Shown: one piece after another, positions 54,944 to 64,000 of the stretch
Position numbering within the stretch: position 1 is the stretch's first letter
How the letters are laid out: each line of letters starts with the position of its first letter
Source: Bacterioplanes sp.
Lineage (GTDB): Bacteria; Pseudomonadota; Gammaproteobacteria; Pseudomonadales; Oceanobacteraceae
Assembly (NCBI GenBank): GCA_014859445.1
Contig: JACUUC010000005.1
Coordinates: 79,573 to 143,572, forward strand
Direction of reading: 5' to 3'
Length of the DNA stretch: 64,000 nt
Program-made: the position numbers and the translations under genes
Notes under the pieces: generated by a model
What the model was told of the DNA's origin: nothing
What the model saw: the letters and a program-made list of their open reading frames with translations, nothing else
Database searches by the model: none

Positions 54944-55531
54944 TTACCCTTTAAATGAGTGAAGTCGATTCATGGCTTTCGCCATGTTGCCGCTAATAAC
55001 ATCGGGAAGGACATGGATGGCTTCGCAGATAGCGGCGTCAATGGCATTCTGTTCTGTTTTGCTGGCTTTACCAAGTACGTATCCGGTTACTTGTGATTTA
55101 TGCCCAGGGTGTCCAATACCAATACGTAAGCGATGGAAGTTAGCGTCATTGCCGAGTTTGCTGATGGCATCACGTAATCCGTTTTGACCGCCATGCCCGC
55201 CGCCGAACTTGAGTTTGGCTGTTCCGGGTGGTAAGTCCAAATCATCGTGAGCGATGATGATTTGCTCGGTACGTATTTTGTAAAATTGAGCAAGTGCAGC
55301 AATGGCTTGACCGCTCAAATTCATAAAGGTGGTAGGCAGTAGTAGCCAGCATTCATCGTCGCCAATTTTGCCACGACCACAGTAACCATAGAATTTTTTA
55401 TCGGGACTGAGCGTGATGCGATTTTGCTCGGCCAGGCGTTCGACAAACCACGCACCAGCATTATGACGTGTTGCTTGATATTCACTACCTGGATTACCAA
55501 GTCCGACGATGAGTTTAATCGAGTTGGACAT
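54944..55531 (-). CDS. pth: Peptidyl-tRNA hydrolase
   Basis: 195 residues from ATG 55531 ([19 protein letters not shown]); E. coli has 194. Releases peptides from stalled peptidyl-tRNA. The catalytic His is in [10 protein letters not shown], the Asp in [11 protein letters not shown], and FMNLSGQAI and [11 protein letters not shown] are conserved. A possible earlier ATG at 55570 lies in the terminator region after rplY and is rejected. Confidence 0.97.
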   Translation of the reverse strand: MSNSIKLIVGLGNPGSEYQATRHNAGAWFVERLAEQNRITLSPDKKFYGYCGRGKIGDDECWLLLPTTFMNLSGQAIAALAQFYKIRTEQIIIAHDDLDLPPGTAKLKFGGGHGGQNGLRDAISKLGNDANFHRLRIGIGHPGHKSQVTGYVLGKASKTEQNAIDAAICEAIHVLPDVISGNMAKAMNRLHSFKG

Positions 55532-55556
55532 AACCGGTTCTCGTTTCTGGATAAAG

Positions 55557-55581
55557 AAAAAGCGGGACAAGCCCGCTTTTT
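55557..55581. terminator. Terminator hairpin between rplY and pth
   Basis: AAAAAGCGGG pairs with CCCGCTTTTT around ACAAG; symmetrical. For the minus strand it would reduce transcription from rplY into pth. Confidence 0.75.
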
Positions 55582-55604
55582 ACCGTACCAAGAGTGCGTG
55601 AATA

Positions 55605-56234
55605 TTATTCAGCGGCTTCTTCGGTGTCAGTGTCAGTAGCGCCTTTGATCGCGGCAACTGTCACTACGGAGGTATCGTGTTCTGGGCCATGAGATAATGC
55701 CAAAGACTCAACGCCTTTTGGTAATACCAAATCGCTCAAGTGGATAACAGTGCCCACTTCCACGTTGGCCATATCGATTTCAATGAACTCCGGTAAATCA
55801 CCAGCAGAACAAATGATGTCCAGGCTGGTCAACTGGTGCGCAATTTTACCACCGCCAGTTTTCACGCCAACACAGCTCTCTTCGTTGATGAAGTGCAGTG
55901 GAACGTGTGCTTTGATCTTGGTGTTTTTGTTCACACGCAAGAAGTCAGCATGCCAAATCATGTTTTTGGCTGGGTGACGTTGTAAGTCTTTCAAAACGAC
56001 TTGTTCGGCTTTGTCACCGATGGTCAACGTGATGACGCTGCTGTAGAAGGCTTCGTCTTCTAACAGCTTGATCAATTCGTTTGACTTGATCGTGATGGAT
56101 TGTGGCTTGCGATCGTTACCACCGGCTTTACCACCGTAAACGATAGCGGGTACGCCATTTTCGCGACGCAGGCGGCGGCTCGCACCTTTCCCTGAATCTT
56201 CGCGAATTTCTGCTGACAGATTGAATTCTGACAT
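55605..56234 (-). CDS. rplY: 50S ribosomal protein L25/general stress protein Ctc
   Basis: 209 residues. Binds 5S rRNA. The N-terminal L25 domain (about 1-95: REDSGKGASRRLRRENGVPAIVYGG, DLQRHPAKNMIWHADFLRV) is followed by a second beta domain (about 100-190) as in Ctc/TL5 proteins; E. coli L25 has only the first. An acidic tail ends the protein. AAAGGA precedes the ATG. Placed between prs and pth as is usual. Confidence 0.96.
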   Translation of the reverse strand: MSEFNLSAEIREDSGKGASRRLRRENGVPAIVYGGKAGGNDRKPQSITIKSNELIKLLEDEAFYSSVITLTIGDKAEQVVLKDLQRHPAKNMIWHADFLRVNKNTKIKAHVPLHFINEESCVGVKTGGGKIAHQLTSLDIICSAGDLPEFIEIDMANVEVGTVIHLSDLVLPKGVESLALSHGPEHDTSVVTVAAIKGATDTDTEEAAE

Positions 56235-56262
56235 GGTTTTTTTCCTTTTAGGTTAAATAAAG

Positions 56263-56316
56263 CAGTTGGCATCTGCGACCAATGCCAACCACTGGATAAG
56301 TCGATAGTGACTTATC
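56263..56316 (-). terminator. Two hairpins at the prs 3' end
   Basis: GTTGGCAT/ATGCCAAC (56265-56272 with 56282-56289), and GATAAGTC/GACTTATC (56295-56302 with 56309-56316), the latter overlapping the prs stop codon. On the minus strand the first is followed by TGCTTTATTT, a weak T-rich tract. Confidence 0.5.
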
Positions 56317-57253
56317 GAAACATGGCGCTGATGGATTCTTCGTTGTTGACACGACGAATCGATTCAGCCAATAGCCCGGCAATGGTCAATTGACGAATGG
56401 TGCCTAGGGCTTTGGCGGCTTCTGTGAGTGGAATGGTGTCAGTAACGACTAATTCATCCAGTTCGGCAGAGGCCATGCGCTCAATAGCGGGGCCGGATAG
56501 TACAGGATGTGTACAGTAGGCGACAACTTTTTTCGCGCCAAATTCTTTCAATGCTTTTGCCGCTAAGCATAATGTGCCTGCGGTATCGACCATGTCATCG
56601 ACCAAAACGCACGTACGGCCAGTCACATCCCCAATGATGTGCATCACTTCCGATACGTTGGCTTTTGGGCGACGTTTGTCGATGATGGCCAGATCAACGT
56701 CTAATTGCTTGGCAATGGCACGGGCGCGAACCACGCCGCCAATATCGGGGGAGACAATAATGAGATCTTCGTAGTTTTGACGTTCTAAATCATCAATCAA
56801 AACCGGTGAGCCATAGACGTTGTCTACTGGGATATCGAAGAAGCCTTGAATTTGGTCAGCGTGTAAATCAACCGTTAATAATCGATTGATACCAGCACCT
56901 GACATCATGTCGGCAACCGCACGCGCGCTAATGGGTACACGTGCACTGCGTGGACGACGATCTTGGCGTGCGTAACCGAAGTAGGGTACTACCGCGGTAA
57001 TGCGGCCGGCGGATGCGCGGCGCAAACCATCAGCTAATAACAAAATCTCCATGAGATTGTCGTTCGTCGGGGCACACGTCGGTTGTAAAATAAAGACGTC
57101 TTTACCGCGTACATTTTCGTCGATCTCGATGGTGATTTCACCATCACTGAATTTACCAACGGTGGCTTCACCGAGAGGAATGTCTAGACGCTCAACAACA
57201 AGTTTGGCGAGTTCTGGATTGGCATTGCCAGTAAATACCATCAACTTAGACAC
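56312..57253 (-). CDS. prs: Ribose-phosphate pyrophosphokinase (housekeeping PRPP synthetase)
   Basis: 313 residues (E. coli 315) from a GTG start at 57253, after AGGGG. Makes PRPP from ribose 5-phosphate and ATP. KFSDGE, the flexible loop [29 protein letters not shown] and the PRPP loop [13 protein letters not shown] are canonical, unlike the paralogue at 13049. Downstream of tRNA-Gln and ispE on the same strand. Confidence 0.98.
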   Translation of the reverse strand: MSKLMVFTGNANPELAKLVVERLDIPLGEATVGKFSDGEITIEIDENVRGKDVFILQPTCAPTNDNLMEILLLADGLRRASAGRITAVVPYFGYARQDRRPRSARVPISARAVADMMSGAGINRLLTVDLHADQIQGFFDIPVDNVYGSPVLIDDLERQNYEDLIIVSPDIGGVVRARAIAKQLDVDLAIIDKRRPKANVSEVMHIIGDVTGRTCVLVDDMVDTAGTLCLAAKALKEFGAKKVVAYCTHPVLSGPAIERMASAELDELVVTDTIPLTEAAKALGTIRQLTIAGLLAESIRRVNNEESISAMFR

Positions 57254-57300
57254 GGCAGTCCCCTTTGATGTAATGATTCAATGATGGATAATAAGAAGGT

Positions 57301-57375
57301 TGGCTGAGGTGGCAGGACTCGAACCTGCGAATGACGGGATCAAAACCCGTTGCCTTACCACTTGGCGACACCCCA
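57301..57375 (-). tRNA. tRNA-Gln (anticodon TTG)
   Basis: 75 bases with encoded CCA. Acceptor TGGGGTG pairs with CACCTCA (one G-U); anticodon stem ACGGG/CCCGT with loop TTTTGAT gives anticodon TTG, reading CAA and CAG. The T arm GCAGG-TTCGAGT-CCTGC is regular. Lies between ispE and prs, as in Pseudomonas. Confidence 0.96.
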
Positions 57376-57382
57376 ACAACTT

Positions 57383-58261
57383 TTAAGACGGTCCGAATAA
57401 TACCCTATGTGCAGGTGATTGGTTAACACCCTTAGCCACAAAGGCCACATATTCAGCCGGTAACTGCTCAGAAGCACTGATTGCCTCTGCTTCAGAACCG
57501 AAGCTTGAAAATAGGCAAGCTCCAGTGCCCGTCATCTTAGCAAAAGAAATTTTATTTAGCAAATTCAATGTGTTACCAATTTCAGGATACAGCATTGAAA
57601 CAATTTCTTGGCAGTCATTTCTGCCTTCTTGCCTAAGCGCGGTGCGAATATTAATGGCAGGTGTATCCCTTGTCAAATACTTATTTGAAAATATTTTTGC
57701 TGTATTTACATGGACTTGCGGGCACACCACTAAATACCAAGGTTCTTCCAGCTCTGGCACCGGAGTGAGTATTTCACCAATGCCTTCAGCAAAGGCCGCT
57801 TGTCCCCGAATAAAGACGGGTACGTCAGCGCCTAGGCGTAAGCCAAGAGTGGCTAATTCATCCACGGAAAGGGCCAATTGCCACAGTTGATTGAGTGTTA
57901 ATAGGGTCGTGGCTGCATCGCTACTGCCACCGCCCAGCCCCCCGCCCATGGGTAACCGTTTAATGAGATGGATGTCAGCGCCACAAGGGTTTGGATTGCA
58001 TTGTTGCAGCAAACGCGCTGCGCGAACAATGAGGTTGTCTTCAAACGGTACGCTGTCGATGGCCGGCGATAAGGTAATGAGATCGTCGTGACGGCGGCGA
58101 AACGACAATTCATCGCCATAATCTAAAAATTGAAAGAGCGTCTGTAAATTATGATAGCCATCTTCTCGTTGGCCCAGAATGTGTAACATGAGATTGAGCT
58201 TGGCAGGCGCTGGAACCGTAATCCACGCCAACTCGGGTGAGGTCGGTGTTGCATTAATCAT
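57383..58261 (-). CDS. ispE: 4-(cytidine 5'-diphospho)-2-C-methyl-D-erythritol kinase
   Basis: 292 residues from ATG 58261, which overlaps the end of lolB by eight bases; an in-frame start 14 codons upstream is less likely. GHMP kinase of the non-mevalonate isoprenoid pathway. PAPAKLNLMLHILGQREDGYHNLQT, the ATP loop LPMGGGLGGGSSDAATTL and FAKMTGTGACLFSSF are typical. Confidence 0.96.
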   Translation of the reverse strand: MINATPTSPELAWITVPAPAKLNLMLHILGQREDGYHNLQTLFQFLDYGDELSFRRRHDDLITLSPAIDSVPFEDNLIVRAARLLQQCNPNPCGADIHLIKRLPMGGGLGGGSSDAATTLLTLNQLWQLALSVDELATLGLRLGADVPVFIRGQAAFAEGIGEILTPVPELEEPWYLVVCPQVHVNTAKIFSNKYLTRDTPAINIRTALRQEGRNDCQEIVSMLYPEIGNTLNLLNKISFAKMTGTGACLFSSFGSEAEAISASEQLPAEYVAFVAKGVNQSPAHRVLFGPS

Positions 58262-58835
58262 GAAGTGTCCATTCTCGAATGGCAAAAGTGAAGCGTAAAT
58301 CATGGCCTTCCATGCGAATTAAGCCAGGTAGCCATTGGCCTTGATGGCGTGCATAGCGCGAAAATCGAATATCCCAGCCATGTTGTTGTAGGCGCTGAGC
58401 AAATCCTGCATCGCTGTATTCTAAGGTTGCCTTACCATTTGGGCTGGCTTGGCCTTTTACCCAATAGCGAATATCGCGCACTGGGAAATGCCAACCTAAA
58501 TACTGCGACATTAATTGCTCGGGCGTATTGGCCGTGGCGGGTAAATCCCAGCCCGGCAGGCGCATCTCGGCTTGTTGGTCGTTGCCCTGTAAACGTGATG
58601 CACCTTGGCCGAAAGGTCCAGCAATAAACAGATCAAATGCGTCGTCGTGTTGTTGCCAGGTCAAGTATCCTGTGACGTTGTCTTCTGCTGTCGTGACCGA
58701 CAGTTTGCCTCGGACTTGCCAGTGTTGAAGGTCACTGAGTAATTGCTGCTGATTGTCACTATCGCCTTGTGGCACTAGGTGGGCGCAGCCATTCAGCAAT
58801 AGCAGTGTGATGAATACAAATAACGCGCGAATCAT
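58254..58835 (-). CDS. lolB: Outer-membrane lipoprotein LolB
   Basis: 193 residues. Receives lipoproteins from LolA and inserts them in the outer membrane. Lipobox LLLNGC with the mature N-terminus CAHLVP; WQVRGKLSV, GYLTWQQHDDAFDLFIAGPFGQGASRL and YWVKGQASP match the family's beta-barrel fold. Starts inside the stop of the TPR gene (ATGA) and overlaps ispE. Confidence 0.94.
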   Translation of the reverse strand: MIRALFVFITLLLLNGCAHLVPQGDSDNQQQLLSDLQHWQVRGKLSVTTAEDNVTGYLTWQQHDDAFDLFIAGPFGQGASRLQGNDQQAEMRLPGWDLPATANTPEQLMSQYLGWHFPVRDIRYWVKGQASPNGKATLEYSDAGFAQRLQQHGWDIRFSRYARHQGQWLPGLIRMEGHDLRFTFAIREWTLHD

Positions 58836-60610
58836 GGGGTTACGTCGGTATTTAAGCGTTTCAAGGTGTCAAGAATCACGGAGCTGTTTGGAGTGTGCTC
58901 CAGCCCCATGCGCCAGACTTCATGAGCACGTTCTGTTTCTCCGATGTGCCAGAGCAATTCACCGTAGTGTGCCGCAATTTCATGATCGGGCAGTTGCGCG
59001 AAGGCTTCTGCCAATAAAGGTTCAGCACGTTCGTAATCGCGTAATCGAAAATACAGCCAACCCAAGCTATCCATGATGGCAGGGTTGTCTGGTGCTAGCT
59101 CATAGGCTGCGATGATGTAGATCTTGGCTTCATCGAGTCGATCTGTACGATTGGCTAGGGTATAGCCAAGCGCATTCAGCGATTCTACGTGCATTGGATG
59201 ACGTTGCAAAATCCATAGCAGATCACTTTCTACGGTGTCTAGATCGTTGAGTCGCTCGGCGACAATGGCGCGCAGATAACGTAAATCAATATCGTTTTTA
59301 TCGTCAGTAATTAAGTCGCTAAGCACGGTGAAAACGGCGCGGTGCTGTTCAGCTTGAATTAATAAATCCACTTCCAGACGGCGCAGCTCGGCCCGTTGTT
59401 TTGGATAGCGCTGCTGTTGCTCGCGGAGATATTGTTGGGCGTCGTTAATATTGCTAAGGCGCTCGATGAGCTGAGCGGCTCGCATGTGTGCTGGCAGAAA
59501 TTCACGGCTGGGTTGAACGAGCCGGTAGTAGCTGAGTGCATGCCGCCATTGCTCGTTATCGTACGCAATATTGCCTAGATAAAAATTGGCTTCGTTTTGA
59601 TGGTGACGGCTTTCATTGAGGCGACTGAGATAGGTATACGCTTGGGCGCTATCGCCTACTTCGTATTCCAACAATGCTAAGGAAAACAACAGCGCGTCAT
59701 CTTCTGGAAATTGTTCATAGAGGGCGGCAAACGCGTGTCGAGCGTCGTCTAAGCGGCGCTGGTCCAGTAGCAAGCGAGCATGCATCACTTGAATGCCTTT
59801 GTGTTCAGGGTATCGACGCTTTAGCGCGATGAGTTTTTTCTCGGCTTGTGCCGTCTCTTGCTGCAATAAAAGGACTCTGACTTCATGCAGGCGAATGTGT
59901 GCCACGTCAGGGGCAAGCTCTTGCGCTTGTCGGGTGTAACGTAAAGCGTCGTCATATTGCTGTAACTGTTGCATCAATAAGGCGAGTGCAAACTTGATCT
60001 GAACCGTATTAGGATAGCGGTCATCGATTTCGATCAATTCTACCAATAAACGCTGTTGTTCAAGATGACTGTGTCGTTCAGCATTGGCAGCGAGTACATC
60101 AAATTGATTGATGCCCGTTAATAACCAAAGTTGCTCGGTGTGATAGGCCGCCAGTGTCAGCTGTCCTTGCTCCATCGCAATGTTCGCGGCCGCTTGATGC
60201 GCTCTTGGGTTGTCTGCTTCAATCTCTAGCCATAAGGTCACGGCGTCATTGGCGTGTGGTTGGCTGCCAACGTATTGGGCGATGCGCGTACTGCGCTCTG
60301 CCACGGCCGGATCTCGCGTGTGCTGGGCCTGCTTTAGATAGTGATACAGCGCAACGTCGTATCGTTGTCGCTGCCCTGCAATTTCGGCGACCAATAACGC
60401 GTACAGTGTTTCTGCCTCAAATGGACGCGTAGCGTGTTCAGTGTCACGAGAATCGTCATGAAGATTGACGGTTGCCATGGTGAGAGTGTCACTGAACGCG
60501 TTATCATCGGCCGTGTGTTGTGTGAACGACAACGTAGAGCACCCCGATAGCAGTAGAATACTGAACAGGGTGAACGATAGGGTAACGAATGTGGGAAGGT
60601 GACGTGTCAT
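58832..60610 (-). CDS. TPR-repeat lipoprotein
   Basis: 592 residues. Signal peptide with lipobox LLLSGC, then tandem tetratricopeptide repeats through most of the length (for example LLFSLALLEYEVGDSAQAYTYL is one helix pair, and the last repeats include PAIMDSLGWLYFRLRDYERAEPLL-type units). Probably an outer-membrane-attached scaffold in the periplasm; this family regularly precedes lolB in the group. The binding partner is unknown. First gene of the TPR-lolB-ispE operon, divergent from hemA. Confidence 0.88.
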   Translation of the reverse strand: MTRHLPTFVTLSFTLFSILLLSGCSTLSFTQHTADDNAFSDTLTMATVNLHDDSRDTEHATRPFEAETLYALLVAEIAGQRQRYDVALYHYLKQAQHTRDPAVAERSTRIAQYVGSQPHANDAVTLWLEIEADNPRAHQAAANIAMEQGQLTLAAYHTEQLWLLTGINQFDVLAANAERHSHLEQQRLLVELIEIDDRYPNTVQIKFALALLMQQLQQYDDALRYTRQAQELAPDVAHIRLHEVRVLLLQQETAQAEKKLIALKRRYPEHKGIQVMHARLLLDQRRLDDARHAFAALYEQFPEDDALLFSLALLEYEVGDSAQAYTYLSRLNESRHHQNEANFYLGNIAYDNEQWRHALSYYRLVQPSREFLPAHMRAAQLIERLSNINDAQQYLREQQQRYPKQRAELRRLEVDLLIQAEQHRAVFTVLSDLITDDKNDIDLRYLRAIVAERLNDLDTVESDLLWILQRHPMHVESLNALGYTLANRTDRLDEAKIYIIAAYELAPDNPAIMDSLGWLYFRLRDYERAEPLLAEAFAQLPDHEIAAHYGELLWHIGETERAHEVWRMGLEHTPNSSVILDTLKRLNTDVTP

Positions 60611-60703
60611 AATGACTCAAAATTCCGGTCAACAAATGCTATTTAGGATTAGATGCCGAATGAAGTCAAAGTTTTCCACATGGGATTTCATCGCGCTGTC
60701 CTT

Positions 60704-60709
60704 TATAAT
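60704..60709 (+). promoter_or_regulatory. Predicted -10 of the hemA operon
   Basis: Perfect TATAAT 32 bases before the hemA ATG; the -35 region is not convincing. Confidence 0.45.
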
Positions 60710-60741
60710 CGCCGCTTTTACTCGGAGCAAGCACCGTTAGC

Positions 60742-62019
60742 ATGGGTATTTGGACGCTGGGAATCAACCACAAAACCGCCCCGGTCGCTGTTCGCGAGCG
60801 CGTGTCGTTCGATCCTGCCAGCATGCCCAGTGTACTGCAACAGGTATCTCAGGTTAGCTCTATTTCGGAAGTGGTGATCCTTTCTACCTGTAATCGAACC
60901 GAACTCTATTGCTCGTCTGAGCAATTGGATGTTGCGCAGTTGGTACAATGGTTGTCGGAATACCACCAAATGAACCCGCAAGAATTGCAACGTGCATTGT
61001 ATGCATTGAATGCCGAACAAGCCGTGCAGCATACCATGCGTGTTGCCAGCGGCTTGGATTCCTTGGTGCTTGGCGAGCCTCAGATATTAGGTCAAATGAA
61101 GTCTGCTTATGCGGTGGCGCAAGAATCTGGCACCGTTGGTAGTGAACTGGGGCGTTTGTTTCGGCAAACGTTCAGTATTGCTAAGCGAGTTCGTACCGAT
61201 ACCGCCATTGGTGAAAACCCCGTGTCCGTTGCTTTCGCGGCGGTACGCATGGCCCAACATATTTTCAGCGATTTGCGTCATAGCACGGCATTATTGATTG
61301 GTGCGGGTGAAACGATTGAGCTGGTGGCTCGTCATTTACGCCAAGCCGGTGTTCAGCACATGATCTTGGCCAATCGAACCTTGGCACGAGCACAACATTT
61401 GGCGGAAGAGTTTCACGCCGAGGCGGTGTTGCTGGAAGACATTCCTACGGTGCTGGCTCAAGCCGATATCGTCATTTCTTCTACCGCTAGCCCGTTGCCC
61501 ATTTTGGGTAAAGGGGCCGTAGAAAAGGCGCTAAAAAAACGTCGTCATAAGCCCATGTTCATGGTGGATATTGCGGTACCACGCGATATTGAAGAAGAAG
61601 TGGGTGAATTAAACGATGTGTTTTTATACACCGTGGACGATTTGCGCGACATTATCGAAGAAAATGTACGTACCCGCCAAGATGCTGCTCAGCAAGCAGA
61701 GCAGCTGATTCTCGCTGGTGTTGAACATTACATGCGTGAACTCAAGACGTTGGACGCGGTGCATACGGTACGTGATTTGCGTCAGTACGTTGAGCAGATA
61801 CAACAAGAGCCGATGGAGAAGGCATTAAAACAATTGGCCAGTGGTGTCGATGCTGAACAAGTACTGCGTCATTTTGCCCACAATTTCGGCAACAAATTAT
61901 TGCATACCCCAACCGTGTCTTTGCGCAGAGCCGGTGCCGAAGGTCGGCATGATGCACTCAACTGGACACGTGAATTATTTCAACTAACGTCAGATTCCAC
62001 GACATCGGACAAATCGTAA
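60742..62019 (+). CDS. hemA: Glutamyl-tRNA reductase
   Basis: 425 residues. First step of tetrapyrrole synthesis by the C5 route: reduces Glu-tRNA to glutamate-1-semialdehyde with NADPH. Catalytic Cys is C50 in [26 protein letters not shown] and the Rossmann motif [16 protein letters not shown] are present, and the C-terminal dimer helix follows. The GGAG site is somewhat distant from the ATG. prfA begins four bases after its stop. Confidence 0.97.
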   Translation: MGIWTLGINHKTAPVAVRERVSFDPASMPSVLQQVSQVSSISEVVILSTCNRTELYCSSEQLDVAQLVQWLSEYHQMNPQELQRALYALNAEQAVQHTMRVASGLDSLVLGEPQILGQMKSAYAVAQESGTVGSELGRLFRQTFSIAKRVRTDTAIGENPVSVAFAAVRMAQHIFSDLRHSTALLIGAGETIELVARHLRQAGVQHMILANRTLARAQHLAEEFHAEAVLLEDIPTVLAQADIVISSTASPLPILGKGAVEKALKKRRHKPMFMVDIAVPRDIEEEVGELNDVFLYTVDDLRDIIEENVRTRQDAAQQAEQLILAGVEHYMRELKTLDAVHTVRDLRQYVEQIQQEPMEKALKQLASGVDAEQVLRHFAHNFGNKLLHTPTVSLRRAGAEGRHDALNWTRELFQLTSDSTTSDKS

Positions 62020-62023
62020 TTAC

Positions 62024-63109
62024 ATGAAATCATCTATCCTGGCCAAATTAGAGCAATTACACGAACGCTATGAAGAAATTGGGCATCTGCTGTCATCGCC
62101 AGAAGTGATTAACCAGCAAGATCAATTTCGCAAACTATCGAAAGAATACAGTGAGCTTGAACCACTGGCTCAGACGTTTGGCCGCTATTTAGCCGCGCAA
62201 GAGAACTTGCAAGAAGCGCAATTGTTAGCGCAAGACAGTGATCCTGATATGCGCGCCATGGGCGAAGAAGAAGTGGATTCCTCTAAGCTTGCATTGAGTG
62301 AATTGCAGCATGAACTCGAAATCTTGTTGCTACCGAAAGATCCCGATGACGGTCGTAACGTGATTGTCGAAGTGCGCGCCGGTACGGGAGGCGATGAGGC
62401 GGCTATTTTTGCCGGAGACTTGTATCGTATGTACACGCGTTTTGCTGAAACTCAGGGCTGGCAAACAGAATTAATGAGCGCCAGCGAAGGAGAACACGGT
62501 GGTTTTAAAGAGGTCATTGTGCGCATCGCCGGCAAAGATGTGTACTCGCATTTGAAATTTGAATCGGGAGCGCATCGTGTTCAGCGCGTACCTGAAACGG
62601 AAAGCCAAGGGCGAATACATACTTCCGCTTGTACCGTTGCCGTGATGCCCGAAGTCGATGAAGCGGATGAAATCGATATCAATAAAGCCGATCTGCGTAT
62701 TGATACGTTTCGTGCTTCCGGTGCGGGAGGACAACACGTGAACAAAACGGACTCGGCCATTCGAATTTTGCACATCCCTACCGGATTGGTCGTGGAATGT
62801 CAGGATGAGCGATCTCAGCACAAAAATAGAGCGAAAGCGATGGCACTGTTGGCAACGCGTTTGCGCGATGCCCAGCTCCAAGCGGCGCATGCAGAGCAAG
62901 CGGCGACGCGGAAAAGCTTGGTGGGTTCTGGTGATCGTTCCGAGCGAATTCGTACGTACAACTACCCGCAAGGGCGTGTGACTGATCATCGTATCAATTT
63001 AACCTTGTACAAGCTGGATGACATTGTTCAGGGGGATCTCAGCGCCATCATTGATCCATTAATGCGTGAGCATCAGGCGAATTTATTAGCCGACATGTCC
63101 GGTCAGTGA
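62024..63109 (+). CDS. prfA: Peptide chain release factor 1
   Basis: 361 residues (E. coli 360). Recognises UAA and UAG. The codon-recognition PxT tripeptide reads PET in [15 protein letters not shown] (E. coli PAT); the catalytic GGQ is in [14 protein letters not shown]. Methylated at that Gln by PrmC, encoded next and overlapping by one base (TGATG). Confidence 0.97.
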   Translation: MKSSILAKLEQLHERYEEIGHLLSSPEVINQQDQFRKLSKEYSELEPLAQTFGRYLAAQENLQEAQLLAQDSDPDMRAMGEEEVDSSKLALSELQHELEILLLPKDPDDGRNVIVEVRAGTGGDEAAIFAGDLYRMYTRFAETQGWQTELMSASEGEHGGFKEVIVRIAGKDVYSHLKFESGAHRVQRVPETESQGRIHTSACTVAVMPEVDEADEIDINKADLRIDTFRASGAGGQHVNKTDSAIRILHIPTGLVVECQDERSQHKNRAKAMALLATRLRDAQLQAAHAEQAATRKSLVGSGDRSERIRTYNYPQGRVTDHRINLTLYKLDDIVQGDLSAIIDPLMREHQANLLADMSGQ

Positions 63110-63951
63110 TGGCCATGCCTATGTCAATAGAGAACTGGTTGCAGTCTGCTCGTGGACAGCTCAATACCGACAGCGCGCGTTTGGATGCGGAACTGATACT
63201 GGCTCATGTGCTGCAGGTTTCGCGCACGTATCTGTATACATGGAGTGATCGATTACTCACGGCTGAACAAGTCATGGCCGCCTCATCGCTACTGGCATTG
63301 CGTCAACAAGGACAGCCGATTGCCTATTTATGCGGTATGCGAGAGTTTTGGTCGCTACCGTTGAGCGTTTCCTCGGCGACATTGATTCCCCGTCCAGATA
63401 CGGAAACTCTCGTGGAGTGGGCGCTAACATTGCCTCTGCCTCAGCATGCGCGGGTATTGGATTTGGGAACGGGAACTGGGGCCATTGCCTTGGCTTTGGC
63501 CAGTGAGCGACCACAGTGGCACATCACCGCGGTTGATTCGCAACCAGAAGCGGTGGCATTGGCACTCAGTAACCGTAATAAGCTCCAGTTGCCGATTCAA
63601 GTGCAGCTCAGCGATTGGTTTTCAGCCGTGACTGGATCATTTGATTTGATTGTCAGTAACCCTCCTTATATTGATCCTCTGGATCCACACTTGCAGCAAG
63701 GTGATGTGCGTTTTGAACCGCACAGCGCACTCATTGCCGCCGACCATGGCATGGCCGACTTAACTCACATTATCGAGCAGGCACCACGGTTCTTGCATCC
63801 TGATGGTTGGTTGTTGCTAGAGCATGGTTACCAACAAGCCGAGTTGGTAGTGGCGGCCTTACAGCGTCAGCATTTTGTTGGTTGCCGGACTCAGTCTGAT
63901 CTGGCGGGGCAGCCACGCATTTCTGGCGGTTGCTGGCACGCTCAGACTTAG
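63109..63951 (+). CDS. prmC: Release factor glutamine methyltransferase PrmC
   Basis: 280 residues from ATG 63109. N-terminal helical domain that grips the release factor, then a SAM-dependent methyltransferase with LDLGTGTGAIALALASERP and the Gln-binding NPPY in DLIVSNPPYIDP. IPRPDTETLVEWAL is the usual linker. Coupled to prfA. A further ATG four codons in (MSIENW) is also possible. The stop lies next to a candidate element end at 63954. Confidence 0.96.
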   Translation: MAMPMSIENWLQSARGQLNTDSARLDAELILAHVLQVSRTYLYTWSDRLLTAEQVMAASSLLALRQQGQPIAYLCGMREFWSLPLSVSSATLIPRPDTETLVEWALTLPLPQHARVLDLGTGTGAIALALASERPQWHITAVDSQPEAVALALSNRNKLQLPIQVQLSDWFSAVTGSFDLIVSNPPYIDPLDPHLQQGDVRFEPHSALIAADHGMADLTHIIEQAPRFLHPDGWLLLEHGYQQAELVVAALQRQHFVGCRTQSDLAGQPRISGGCWHAQT

Positions 63952-63953
63952 GG

Positions 63954-64000
63954 AGACTCTGAATAATTCCCGAAATCAGCGATAATACGGCCATCGTCAA
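63954..64000 (+). mobile_element. Possible end of an insertion element (cut by window edge)
   Basis: GGGAGACTCTGAATAATTC starts three bases after the prmC stop and resembles the left end of the 56-base repeat at 51049. The sequence after it (to the window edge) differs from that copy. It may be the terminal repeat of a larger element. Confidence 0.3.

Noticed and set aside
63770..64000. 76-codon minus-strand ORF at the right edge
   Set aside because: Largely antisense to prmC; the part beyond prmC is too short to judge.

Overview
The window is chromosomal DNA from a gammaproteobacterium. Four conserved blocks appear in the order I know from Pseudomonas and Oceanospirillales-type genomes: tpiA-secG-tRNA-Leu-rimP-nusA-infB-rbfA-truB-rpsO-pnp; the complete division and cell-wall cluster mraZ to lpxC, followed by an M23 peptidase, secA, argJ and mutT; miaB-phoH-ybeY-corC-lnt; and ychF-pth-rplY-prs-tRNA-Gln-ispE-lolB-TPR lipoprotein, divergent from hemA-prfA-prmC. 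The murein enzymes (MurE with a DNPR motif), LpxC, Lnt and LolB indicate a Gram-negative cell with meso-diaminopimelate peptidoglycan and lipid A. The genus cannot be fixed from the sequence; a marine Oceanospirillales-like organism is my guess. No prophage, CRISPR array, rRNA or complete insertion sequence was seen.

Layout. 1-9952: central metabolism (end of tpiA), protein export (secG), tRNA-Leu(GAG), then the transcription/translation operon rimP to truB, rpsO and pnp, with several hairpin leaders. 10028-16389: an accessory-looking block in which a beta-CASP metallo-beta-lactamase-fold nuclease diverges from a tightly coupled operon of a type 2 'thymidine/AMP' phosphorylase, a PRPP-synthetase-like protein and a divergent phosphoketolase. 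16424-20683: TonB-like protein, 2-Cys peroxiredoxin, a cyclic-nucleotide/rhodanese protein, a DUF502 membrane protein and a voltage-gated cation channel. 21000-43998: mraZ to mutT, with many 1-14 base overlaps between consecutive genes. 43995-53602: a small membrane protein, a GntR regulator, the lnt-to-miaB operon, DUF1820, a lipoprotein, an acidic unknown protein, a 53-residue small ORF and a TetR regulator. 53809-63951: the translation, PRPP, isoprenoid, lipoprotein and heme/release-factor block. The last 49 bases may be the start of a mobile element.

Most of the window is housekeeping. The two places most likely to hold something not well described are: (1) the nuclease/NMP phosphorylase/PRPP-synthetase-like/phosphoketolase-like cluster, which reads as a possible route from RNA or nucleotides to ribose phosphates and acetyl phosphate, and whose phosphoketolase has altered cofactor-site residues; and (2) the TetR locus, where near-identical 16-base palindromes sit in the same register over the promoter of tetR and the promoter of an unannotated 53-codon ORF next to it. 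Further points are a cation channel with an acidic, calcium-channel-like filter (TFEDWTD), a stack of terminator-like hairpins before rimP, a possible leader-peptide attenuator before a DUF6164-like gene, and a repeated CTCTGAATAA-bearing element.
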